A stretch of 12,279 bases of DNA from JANQPX01 sp051010395 (GTDB lineage: Bacteria > Pseudomonadota > Alphaproteobacteria > Geminicoccales > Geminicoccaceae). Location of the stretch: contig JBPCVQ010000389.1 of assembly GCA_051010395.1 (NCBI GenBank), positions 1-12,279 on the forward strand. The letters run 5' to 3'. Numbering within the stretch: position 1 is the first letter of the stretch; every line of letters begins with the position of its first letter. Under the pieces are notes generated by a model that worked only from the letters and a program-made list of their open reading frames with translations, made no database searches and was not told where the DNA came from. Below are positions 1 through 5,796 of this stretch, piece by piece. The position numbers and the translations under genes are program-made.

Positions 1-79
1 GAATAGCTTCGATAGCCGGCATGTCGGTCCGATCAACTTGTCTGAAGTCGTAGGTGTCTATCGCCGCCTCGCCGGTCAT
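1..79 (-). CDS. Possible GNAT-family N-acetyltransferase, N-terminal fragment (runs off left edge)
   Basis: An open frame on the minus strand starts at the ATG at 79-77 and stays open to the window edge, giving about 26 residues. It reads MTGEAAIDTYDFRQV and continues with DRTDMPAIEAI. The pattern 'Y-x-F-R-x-V-x-R-x-D-M-P' resembles the first beta strand and helix of GNAT acetyltransferases, including the AAC(6')-like group, where an 'FRPVTRADLP'-type start is common. The catalytic acetyl-CoA-binding part would lie outside the window, so function cannot be confirmed. The frame is open upstream to about 175, with a TTG at 97 as an alternative start, and no clear Shine-Dalgarno site is visible. 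It is divergent from the HTH remnant at 167. The call is inference from a short N-terminus. Confidence 0.35.
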   Translation of the reverse strand, partial: MTGEAAIDTYDFRQVDRTDMPAIEAI

Positions 80-166
80 TTTTTGGGCGATATGCAATAG
101 GATTCTGGCTTTGCTCAGCGCATCTAAGCATGCGTATGAAGGCCAGCGAACTCGGGATGATAATCC

Positions 167-477
167 ATGGATCAGTCAAATAAAAGCCCTGACACCCAGG
201 TAGTCCTCTCAGACCTGGCGGATCTTCTAGGCGCCGCATCGATCCCAGAGCATCTGAAGCGGCACCCCAATCTCGCCTTTCTTACGCAAGAGCAACTTTC
301 CGAATGGTGGGGGCTCAGTGTCGATACGTTGCGCGACTATCGTGCCTACGGCGGCGGTCCCGCGTTCTTCGGTGGCCGGATCCGGGGCGAGAGGTCAAGT
401 ACCCCATGGACGCGATCCTCGAGTACGAGAACCGGAACAGGATCGAGTTTAACGGGGCAGAGATCGCGTGTCGCTAG
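167..477 (+). pseudogene. Small helix-turn-helix DNA-binding protein (AlpA/excisionase-like), frameshifted
   Basis: The frame opens at ATG 167. Residues about 38-66 (LAFLTQEQLSEWWGLSVDTL, then RDYRAYGGGPAFF) form an HTH_17/MerR-like DNA-binding segment of the kind found in AlpA-type regulators and excisionases. The expected continuation is lost in this frame after GGRIRG near position 388. It resumes in another frame as EVKYPMDAILEYENRNRIEF, ending with a stop at 475-477. Deleting two bases or adding one within about 389-396 would restore one protein of roughly 103 residues. Without repair, the original frame runs into unrelated residues and enters the IS. The TAG stop lies inside the CTAG that borders the IS, so the native C-terminus may have been longer. 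Such proteins are common in integrative elements, which fits the decayed surroundings. The HTH identity is inferred from motif style. Confidence 0.6.
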
Positions 478-478
478 C

Positions 479-499
479 TGTTCGGTCCCGGGGTGTGGT
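479..499 (+). repeat. Left terminal inverted repeat of the IS481-family element
   Basis: These 21 bases start TGTTCGG and end GTGTGGT. They are the exact reverse complement of 1506-1526, and the match stops at base 500. The repeat starts immediately after GCTAGC. Confidence 0.92.
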
Positions 500-1002
500 G
501 ATACGAGAGATCGCCATATCTGGAGGGATGCACTTTGGGCCAGCTTCTACACGGCAGCGCCAGAACGACAGAGGCAACTCGTTTCGCAATCCAGCGTAGT
601 CAAGAGAGCGTGAGAGTTCTGGCATCGCGTTACGGCGTCAGCCCGACGACGGTGCAGAAGTGGAAGAAGCGTGGGTTCGTAGCCGATGCCCAGATAGGTC
701 CGAAGGACGTTCGCTCCACGGTGCTGTCAGTTGAGCAGGAGGCAGCCTGTATTGCGTTCCGCCGTCACACGCTGCTGCCGCTCGATGACTGTCTTTATGC
801 GCTGCAGCCTTCGATCCCGACACTGACACGATCCTCGCTGCACCGTTTGTTCCAGCGGCACGGTATCAGTCGGTTGGAGGAGGTGCGCGACAAGCCGTCA
901 CGGTCGAAGTTCAAAGCGTATGCGATCGGTTACGTCCATATCGACATCGCTGAAGTCCGGACCGAAGAAGGCAAACTTCACCTGTTCGTCGGCCCCTGGA
1001 CG

Positions 1003-1029
1003 GCGCTTGCCGCCGGCCAACCCAAGCGC
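1003..1029. repeat. 7-bp inverted repeat (hairpin) at the transposase disruption
   Basis: GCGCTTG at 1003-1009 and CAAGCGC at 1023-1029 are exact reverse complements around a 13-nt loop. They sit within the extra sequence that separates the two transposase reading frames. The role is unknown; it may mark the cause or the scar of the insertion. Confidence 0.55.
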
Positions 1030-1505
1030 TGACCGGACATCTAAGCTCGTCTTCGCCAGGCTCGAAACTAAGGCCACCCGCATGATCGCTTGCCAGTTTC
1101 TGCGCGATCTGATCGAAGCCTTTCCGTATCACCTGCACACCGTCCTGACCGACAACGGCGTCCAGTTTTGCCATCCGCCACGCTATCGCAATGGACCAAC
1201 AGCGAGGTTCGCAGGCCACCTGTTCGACCGCATCTGTGCAGAGAATGGGATCGAGCATCGTCTGACCAAGCCGAACCATCCTTGGACCAATGGTCAGGTC
1301 GAACGAATGAACAGGACGATCAAAGATGCCACCGTCAAACGCTATTACTACGCCAGTCATGATGAGCTGCAGCGGCATCTTCACCTGTTCATTGACACCT
1401 ACAACCATGCCAGGCGGCTCAAGACGCTACGAGGCCTCACGCCTTACGAGTTCGTCATTCAGCAATGGAAGAATGAACCAAAACGTTTCAAGATAGATCC
1501 GTCAA

Positions 1506-1526
1506 ACCACACCCCGGGACCGAACA
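1506..1526 (-). repeat. Right terminal inverted repeat of the IS481-family element
   Basis: This is the exact reverse complement of 479-499. It overlaps the last codons of the transposase, whose stop codon falls in the flanking DNA just after the repeat. Confidence 0.92.
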
Positions 1527-1531
1527 CTTAG

Positions 1532-2105
1532 ACGCGGGCTGGCATCTTTGCATAGTCTGCCTCGACGATCTGCGATCGTTGCACGTATTTCAGACCACCT
1601 GTTCAGCATGAGATCATGTAAAGGTGGTTCATCCGGATCGGCCGACTAAGCGCTCGTCCGAGCAAACTGATTATGGATATCGAGCACAAATCCTCCTGCA
1701 CGGCGTGCGGGCTGCGCGCTGGCGTCAGTTGGCAGGTCCATCGGCTGCTGAGGGATTGATCAACGGATAGGCACCATAGACGAACCGGGTTCATTCACCC
1801 AACGCAGGAGATGGCGAAGCCTGGGCCAGACCGAAACACATTCATCATTGTGTGCACCAAATATCCAATCCAGAGCGACACCTGCGGGCAGGCACAGAGG
1901 CAATCAAAACAATCGATGACGACACGCTGATAAGTGATCAGACCTTCTTCCAGTTGAAATGATGGCAAAATGTTCAAGCCACCGCAGCCGATCGTGAAAC
2001 AGATTCGGACGGCTGGATACGGTTTCAAAAGGTCAAACGTGATGGCCATGTATGGCCACGTAAGATTTGGCTGACTAAAAAATCCGAATAAGTCTTTGAA
2101 AAGAT
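1532..2105. other. Gene-poor stretch between the IS and tRNA-Arg
   Basis: No recognisable gene is found in these 574 bases. The minus-strand frame 2049-1795 (84 codons, starting MAITFDLLKPYPAV) has no Shine-Dalgarno site and resembles no family I know, so I do not call it. A short minus-strand tail ending at the TAA at 1530-1528 reads GLKYVQRSQIVEADYAKMPA and then RV-stop. It looks protein-like but is closed by a stop after about 24 codons, so at most it is a gene remnant. A palindromic pair TGGCCA-TGTA-TGGCCA (2043-2058) lies about 47 bp past the tRNA 3' end and could form a weak terminator hairpin for minus-strand transcripts. The stretch looks less GC-rich than the neighbouring genes, which suits decayed accessory DNA. 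Confidence 0.6.
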
Positions 2106-2182
2106 TGGCGCGCCCTGCAGGATTCGAACCTGCGACCGTCGGCTTAGAAGGCCGATGCTCTATCCAGCTGAGCTAAGGGCGC
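2106..2182 (-). tRNA. tRNA-Arg (anticodon TCT)
   Basis: The minus strand folds as a complete 77-nt tRNA. The acceptor stem GCGCCCT pairs with AGGGCGC, followed by discriminator G and an encoded CCA. The D arm is AGCTCAGCTGGATAGAGC and the T arm contains GGTTCGAATCC. The anticodon stem TCGGC/GCCGA encloses the loop CTTCTAA, which gives anticodon TCT and reads AGA/AGG. It lies 68 bp downstream of the NDUFS4-like gene on the same strand. Its 3' end faces the decayed accessory region, the usual side for integration of genomic islands. Confidence 0.97.
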
Positions 2183-2196
2183 GAGGGTGATTTAGG

Positions 2197-2224
2197 GGTA
2201 TCACAGCTTTGGTACAGTCAGCAA
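2197..2224 (-). promoter_or_regulatory. Possible sigma70-type promoter for tRNA-Arg
   Basis: On the minus strand, TTGCTG (2224-2219) and GATACC (2202-2197) are separated by 16 bp. Transcription would begin a few bases before the tRNA. The match is weak, and the tRNA could also be read through from the upstream gene. Confidence 0.25.
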
Positions 2225-2250
2225 TCTTGCGCTGATCGAGTTAGGATGGC

Positions 2251-2538
2251 TCACATGGACCGGGTGAAGTTTTCGGAGTAGGATTTCGGGACGACGACCC
2301 TCGATTTCGGTGTGAAGATGCGGGCTTCGATGCCGTTTCTCGTGGCATAGGCCAGAGCCGCTTCTTTGGTCGGGAACTTGAGTTGAACCTGCTGCTGCGT
2401 GTCACTGGAACCGGACCAGCCGCAAAGGGGGTCGATGATCTTTCGACCCTCGGGCTCCATCTCCAGGAGCCAATAGCGCGTTTTCGCACGCCCCGATGAT
2501 GTTGCGGTCTTGGCGGGCTGGTAAATTCGAGCTGTCAT
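2251..2538 (-). CDS. NDUFS4-like complex I accessory protein (ETC complex I subunit conserved region)
   Basis: This 95-residue protein matches the NDUFS4/18-kDa 'ETC complex I subunit conserved region' family. The family is an accessory subunit of NADH:ubiquinone oxidoreductase in mitochondria and alphaproteobacteria. Visible landmarks are the MTARIYQPAKTATSSGRAKT start, then YWLLEMEPEGRKIIDPLCGW and SGSSDTQQQV, the 'TKEAALAYATRNGI' helix and the terminal KSYSENF. It is soluble, with no signal peptide or membrane span, and would bind the peripheral arm of complex I. I chose ATG 2538 because homologs begin MTARIY. A TTG at 2550 is in frame, but it directly abuts the GAGGAG ribosome site (2556-2551), which lies 12 nt before the ATG. 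The start lies 61 bp after the Nudix gene on the same strand, so co-transcription is possible. Complex I structural genes are not in the window. Confidence 0.9.
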   Translation of the reverse strand: MTARIYQPAKTATSSGRAKTRYWLLEMEPEGRKIIDPLCGWSGSSDTQQQVQLKFPTKEAALAYATRNGIEARIFTPKSRVVVPKSYSENFTRSM

Positions 2539-2599
2539 TGGCTGGGTCAACTCCTCTCGAAACGTCCTGGTTCAGACTTAGATGACGCTGCTTCATGCT

Positions 2600-3217
2600 T
2601 CAAGCATCTTCCCGGCCGGAAGACCAGGCCGTACGCAGACGTTCTCTGTTCAGGAGAAGCCATTGCAGCGCGATTATCGCCGTCGCGACTTTAATCCGCC
2701 CCTCGGACAGCCAGGAAAAAGCTTGGTCCGAGGATAGCACATGAACCTTAATATCTTCTCCTTCCTCCGCCAGACCGAAGAGACCCCCTGCAGCGGAGGC
2801 ATTCATCCTTGCAACGAACAGGTCCACCGTCTCGGTGGAGCCACCGGGACTGGCGAAATAGCTGATGACAGGCTCGAGTTCCTGGAGTTCGAGGCCGGCT
2901 TCCTCTTTCGCCTCGCGTCTTGCGACATCCTTGATGCCTTCGCCGGGCTCGACGATGCCTGCGATGGTCTCAATCAGCCATGGATGCGCTGCGATGCCGA
3001 GCGCACCCGGCCGAAACTGCTCGATCAGAACGACCTCGTCCCGTTGAGGATCATAAGGAAGAACCGCGACGGCGCGGCCGCGCTCGAAGATCTCTCTGGA
3101 AATTTCCGGCCCGTCACCGCCGGCAAACAGGCCGTGAACGAGACGATAGCGAATGACCTTGAAATAACCGTCGAAGACCAATTTCTTCTGGATCACGCGA
3201 ATTTGATTCTCGACCAT
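2600..3217 (-). CDS. nudF: Nudix hydrolase, ADP-ribose pyrophosphatase (NudF-like)
   Basis: The 205-residue length is typical of bacterial ADP-ribose pyrophosphatases, which cleave ADP-ribose to AMP and ribose 5-phosphate with Mg2+ in the cytosol. The full Nudix box is present at residues 87-109: Gly87, Glu93, then REAKEEAGL at 101-109, with the metal-binding glutamates 102, 105 and 106 intact. Further ADPRase-like features are the N-terminal strand region with YRLVHGLFAGG, the RAVAVLPYDPQRDEVVLIEQ strand pair with FRPGA, and the SYFASPGGSTE loop after the box. The proline about 16 residues after the box favours ADP-ribose over other nucleoside diphosphates, from recalled family rules. The ATG at 3217 lies 15 nt after the RAM protein stop, so the two are probably co-transcribed. 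The exact substrate is inferred. Confidence 0.88.
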   Translation of the reverse strand: MVENQIRVIQKKLVFDGYFKVIRYRLVHGLFAGGDGPEISREIFERGRAVAVLPYDPQRDEVVLIEQFRPGALGIAAHPWLIETIAGIVEPGEGIKDVARREAKEEAGLELQELEPVISYFASPGGSTETVDLFVARMNASAAGGLFGLAEEGEDIKVHVLSSDQAFSWLSEGRIKVATAIIALQWLLLNRERLRTAWSSGREDA

Positions 3218-3232
3218 GCGAGATTCTGCTGA

Positions 3233-3475
3233 TCAAGCGAAGGCTTTGTGTGCGATCAGTGTGAAGCTATCGCGAACGCCGTCCAGTGTCTGCACGTGAT
3301 TGGTGACGAAACGGCCAATGTCCTCACCATCATCGAGATAAACTTTCATCAAGAGGTCATACTGGCCGGAGATCGAATGCACCTCGGAAACCGCGCCCAT
3401 CTCCTGAACAGCAGCGTCGGCGACGTCATAGGCTCGACCGAGTTCGCATTTCACCAGAACGAACAGCGTCTGCAT
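3233..3475 (-). CDS. Stand-alone Lrp/AsnC ligand-binding (RAM) domain protein
   Basis: All 80 residues form one Lrp/AsnC effector-binding (RAM) domain, with no helix-turn-helix in front. Family features are the first strand MQTLFVLVKCELG, the AVSEVHSISGQYDLLMKVYL segment with its conserved Gly-x-Tyr-Asp, and the closing LDGVRDSFTLIAHKAF strand. RAM domains form dimers or higher oligomers and bind amino acids or other small ligands between subunits. Without a DNA-binding part, this one may act as a sensor or as a partner to a full-length Lrp protein. The start overlaps the helicase stop in the sequence TGATG, so translation is likely coupled. The Nudix gene follows after 15 nt. The ligand is unknown. 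Confidence 0.92.
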   Translation of the reverse strand: MQTLFVLVKCELGRAYDVADAAVQEMGAVSEVHSISGQYDLLMKVYLDDGEDIGRFVTNHVQTLDGVRDSFTLIAHKAFA

Positions 3476-4986
3476 CAGCCCTCGCTGGCTTTGCGCTGAA
3501 TGGGGACTGGCCTTTGCATGAACAACGGGACATGATCACCCATACCTATCACCGGTTTCTCGGGTTGCCGCCGCCGTCCATGTGCGGGCTTGCATTCCGC
3601 CGAAAGTGGCTGCGAACGCTCGCGCCTGGATTGCTCGCTGGCGTGACTTCCCGCACGGGAAAGATCTGGCTTCGGTGCATCGTCATTGGCCGCGGCCCCG
3701 GCCGAAGCGATCGCGGTATCGTCAGCATCGGCCTTTCTGGTGGAACGACGGCGACCGCTGGACTTCGGTTTCGCAGCGTCCTCGTCTTTCTCGTCGGAGG
3801 CCGATCGACGACGGCCTCGCGCCGATGCCTTCACTGGCGGTTCAGCATCGCCCGTCTCAGGCTTATCGTCACTCGCCATATCGAGCATCGGAATTTTCTT
3901 GCCGGTGAGCTTCGAAATAGCATCGATGAATTTGCCTTCCTCGCCGAAAGCAAGGGTGAAGGCACGGCCCTCCTGGCCGGCGCGCCCGGTACGGCCGATG
4001 CGATGGACATAATCTTCGGCGTGGGTCGGCACGTCGTAATTAATGACACAGGGCAGCATCGCGATATCAATACCGCGCGCCGCAACATCAGTCGCTACCA
4101 GGAAGTTGACATCCCCCTCTTTGAAAGCATCTAGGGATTGGGTGCGCTGGCTCTGATCGAGATCCCCATGGATGTCGCGCGCACTCAGTCCTGCACGCTC
4201 CAGCTGCCGGCGCAGCACCGAGACATCACGTTTGCGATTGCAGAAGATGATCGCCTTTTCGACATCCTGTGTCTCGATCAGGCGTTTCAGAACCTTGAAC
4301 TTCTGCCGGGGTTGCACGATCGTCAGGTGGTCGGCGATCCGCTCGCCCGTAGTGGATGATGGCGAGGCCTGAAGTGTCACGGGATCAATCAGGAAGCTAT
4401 CGGCCAGACGTCGAACTTCAGGGGGCATGGTAGCCGAGAAGAACAAGGTCTGCCGACGCTTGCTAATCAGCGTGACGATGCGCTCGACATCAGGAATGAA
4501 GCCCATGTCGAGCATGCGGTCAGCCTCGTCGATCACCAGGATCGAGACGCCGCCAAGGAGAACCTTGCCGCGTTCAAACTGATCCAAAAGGCGCCCTGGC
4601 GTCGCGATCAGCACGTCGACGCCGCGTTCCAGTTTTTTCCACTGCTCGTCCATGCCGACACCGCCGATCAAGAGCGCCATGGAGAGCTTCAAGTGGCGAC
4701 CGTAAGTCTCAAAATAGTCGGCGGTTTGCGTCGCCAGCTCTCGTGTCGGGCTTAGGATAAGCGAGCGCGGCATGCGCGCCTTGCTCTGTCCCAAAGCTAA
4801 TCGTTCGATCATCGGCAGGACGAAAGCTGCCGTCTTCCCTGTACCGGTCTGAGCGATGCCCAGAACATCACCACCAGTCAGGATGGCCGGTATCGCTTGT
4901 TCTTGTATGGGGGTAGGTTCCTGATAGCCCGCCTCATCGACGGCTTTCAGGATTTCCCCGCGCAGCGCGAGTTCGCTGAATTTCAT
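3475..4986 (-). CDS. rhlE: DEAD-box ATP-dependent RNA helicase (RhlE-like)
   Basis: This 503-residue helicase unwinds short RNA duplexes using ATP, likely in ribosome assembly, RNA decay or cold adaptation. All core motifs are present: Q motif with PTPIQEQAIP (25-34), motif I AQTGTGKT (45-52), PTREL (80-84), TPGR (129-132), DEAD (153-156), SAT (184-186), VATDVAARGID (298-308) and HRIGRTGRAG (328-337). The last about 130 residues are a charged, low-complexity tail with three GRRR patches, ending in GMGDHVPLFMQRPVP. Basic tails of this kind bind RNA in RhlE-type enzymes. I chose ATG 4986 because homologs begin M-x-F-x-x-L; a TTG at 5019 would add 11 residues. Neither start has a strong ribosome site. 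It is the first gene of a likely operon with the RAM and Nudix genes. The family is certain, the rhlE name less so. Confidence 0.93.
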   Translation of the reverse strand: MKFSELALRGEILKAVDEAGYQEPTPIQEQAIPAILTGGDVLGIAQTGTGKTAAFVLPMIERLALGQSKARMPRSLILSPTRELATQTADYFETYGRHLKLSMALLIGGVGMDEQWKKLERGVDVLIATPGRLLDQFERGKVLLGGVSILVIDEADRMLDMGFIPDVERIVTLISKRRQTLFFSATMPPEVRRLADSFLIDPVTLQASPSSTTGERIADHLTIVQPRQKFKVLKRLIETQDVEKAIIFCNRKRDVSVLRRQLERAGLSARDIHGDLDQSQRTQSLDAFKEGDVNFLVATDVAARGIDIAMLPCVINYDVPTHAEDYVHRIGRTGRAGQEGRAFTLAFGEEGKFIDAISKLTGKKIPMLDMASDDKPETGDAEPPVKASARGRRRSASDEKDEDAAKPKSSGRRRSTRKADADDTAIASAGAAANDDAPKPDLSRAGSHASEQSRRERSQPLSAECKPAHGRRRQPEKPVIGMGDHVPLFMQRPVPIQRKASEG

Positions 4987-5049
4987 GCGTATCCAGTTCG
5001 GGATATCGGAATCGGGCAATAGCCGGATAAGTTCCAGCTGTTACTGTCC

Positions 5050-5077
5050 GATGTAGAGAGTTACCGAGATTTGTCAA
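5050..5077 (-). promoter_or_regulatory. Candidate promoter of the helicase operon
   Basis: On the minus strand, a perfect TTGACA (5077-5072) is followed after 16 bp by TACATC (5055-5050). Transcription would start near 5043, giving a leader of about 57 nt before ATG 4986. The -35 is strong and the -10 weak. A palindrome CAAAAT-GTAAA-ATTTTG (5088-5104) lies just upstream, between this promoter and the divergent isochorismatase gene. Confidence 0.45.
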
Positions 5078-5188
5078 TGATGGACGCCAAAATGTAAAAT
5101 TTTGCCAGCTTTTAGTTTGTTCCTTGCTGATCTCGATGCCATCTTACCCATGTATGCCGTCGAATTTGAGGCCGGAAAGGGGCACTTT

Positions 5189-5758
5189 TTGCTAGTAGAC
5201 GCCAATAGATCGGTGCTGTTGTTCATCGACGTGCAAACAAAACTCGCACCAGCGGTCGAACGAGCCGCGGATTGCCTCGCCCGCTGCCGGCTGCTTCTCG
5301 CAACCGCCCGCCGGCTGGATGTTCCGATACTGGCCACCGAGCATTGTTCGGACAGTGTCGGACCGACCGTGCCCGACTTGCGGGATCATCTAGATCCATC
5401 TGAAATTGTCGAAAAGCGTCATTTCAACGGTGCGTCCGAGGCAGCTTTCGATCATGCACTGGCCGCACATGGCAGGAAAATGGCCGTAGTCGCTGGCATG
5501 GAGGCTCATGTCTGTGTTTTGCAGACTGTACTCGGCCTGAAAGCTGTCGGCTACGAGCCCGTGGTTGTGGCCGATGCGATCGCCTCCAGGCAGCCCGCTT
5601 CCCGCGATCTCGCCATCAGCAGGATGCGCAAACACGGTGTCGACATCGTCAATGCTGAAATGGTCGCATTTGAATGGCTGAAGGTCGGAGACAGCCGGGC
5701 ATTCAAGGACATACTGCCGATGATCAAATCCGGCTCGGCCGATGAGCATTTGGCTTGA
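5189..5758 (+). CDS. Isochorismatase-like cysteine hydrolase
   Basis: This 189-residue protein belongs to the isochorismatase-like superfamily (YcaC-like size), soluble enzymes that hydrolyse amides, ureas or related bonds through a cysteine nucleophile. The catalytic triad is visible: Asp14 in LLFIDVQTKLAP, Lys76 in EKRHFNG and Cys109 in GMEAHVCVLQT. The usual residues before the nucleophile (G-x-E-A-H-V-C) are present. I chose TTG 5189 because AAGGGG at 5177-5182 is six bases upstream and because homologs begin only a few residues before the 'LLxIDVQ' strand. Starts at TTG 5102 or ATG 5150 would add 29 or 13 residues with no family match. It is divergent from the helicase and ends 38 bp from the convergent ggt. 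The substrate cannot be told from sequence; isochorismate itself is unlikely without siderophore genes nearby. Confidence 0.88.
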   Translation: MLVDANRSVLLFIDVQTKLAPAVERAADCLARCRLLLATARRLDVPILATEHCSDSVGPTVPDLRDHLDPSEIVEKRHFNGASEAAFDHALAAHGRKMAVVAGMEAHVCVLQTVLGLKAVGYEPVVVADAIASRQPASRDLAISRMRKHGVDIVNAEMVAFEWLKVGDSRAFKDILPMIKSGSADEHLA

Positions 5759-5796
5759 ACACGAAGTCGCCCCTGCTGATACCAACCTCCCAGCCA

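Larger units (their letters stand above)
479..1526 (+). mobile_element. IS481-family insertion sequence, inactivated
   Basis: This 1048-bp element is bounded by perfect 21-bp terminal inverted repeats beginning TGTTCGGTCCCG. It encodes one DDE transposase of the IS481 type, split by a frameshift. Size and single-gene layout fit the family. The left flank reads GCTAGC (473-478), which matches the NCTAGN target reported for IS481 in Bordetella. The right flank reads CTTAGA (1527-1532). The two flanks share only the TAG core, so no clean target duplication remains. The element abuts the stop codon of the HTH remnant. Confidence 0.9.
535..1531 (+). pseudogene. IS481-family DDE transposase, disrupted by an insertion/frameshift
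   Basis: The DDE transposase would cut and join the IS ends. The start is TTG 535, supported by GGAGG at 522-526 eight bases upstream and by the MGQLLHGSA start that I recall for intact relatives. The first part carries the N-terminal HTH (SQESVRVLASRYGVSPTTVQ) and the first catalytic Asp in YVHIDIAEV. The frame breaks after KLHLFV at 990 and hits a stop at 1030-1032. From 1031, in another frame, the protein resumes at DRTSKLVFARLETKATR. It then gives the second Asp (VLTDNGVQF), the catalytic Glu (TNGQVERMNRTIKDA) and the usual C-terminus ending PGPNT. All three DDE residues survive, but no single frame joins them. About 40 nt lie between the matching parts where relatives have about 6. The TAG stop (1529-1531) lies outside the right inverted repeat. 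Confidence 0.88.

Noticed and set aside
920..1408. Minus-strand frame of 165 codons opposite the transposase
   Set aside because: A shadow of the transposase coding sequence, with no family match.
1673..1759. A 28-codon frame MDIEHKSSCTACGLRAGVSW with a Cys-x2-Cys pair
   Set aside because: Too short, no ribosome site, and a single Cys pair is not enough to propose a zinc-binding peptide.
1795..2049. An 84-codon minus-strand frame starting MAITFDLLKPY
   Set aside because: No Shine-Dalgarno site, no recognisable family and an odd Cys-rich composition, in a region that otherwise looks decayed.
3514..4134. A 206-codon plus-strand frame opposite the helicase gene
   Set aside because: The opposite strand encodes intact DEAD-box motifs; this frame has no family resemblance and no ribosome site.
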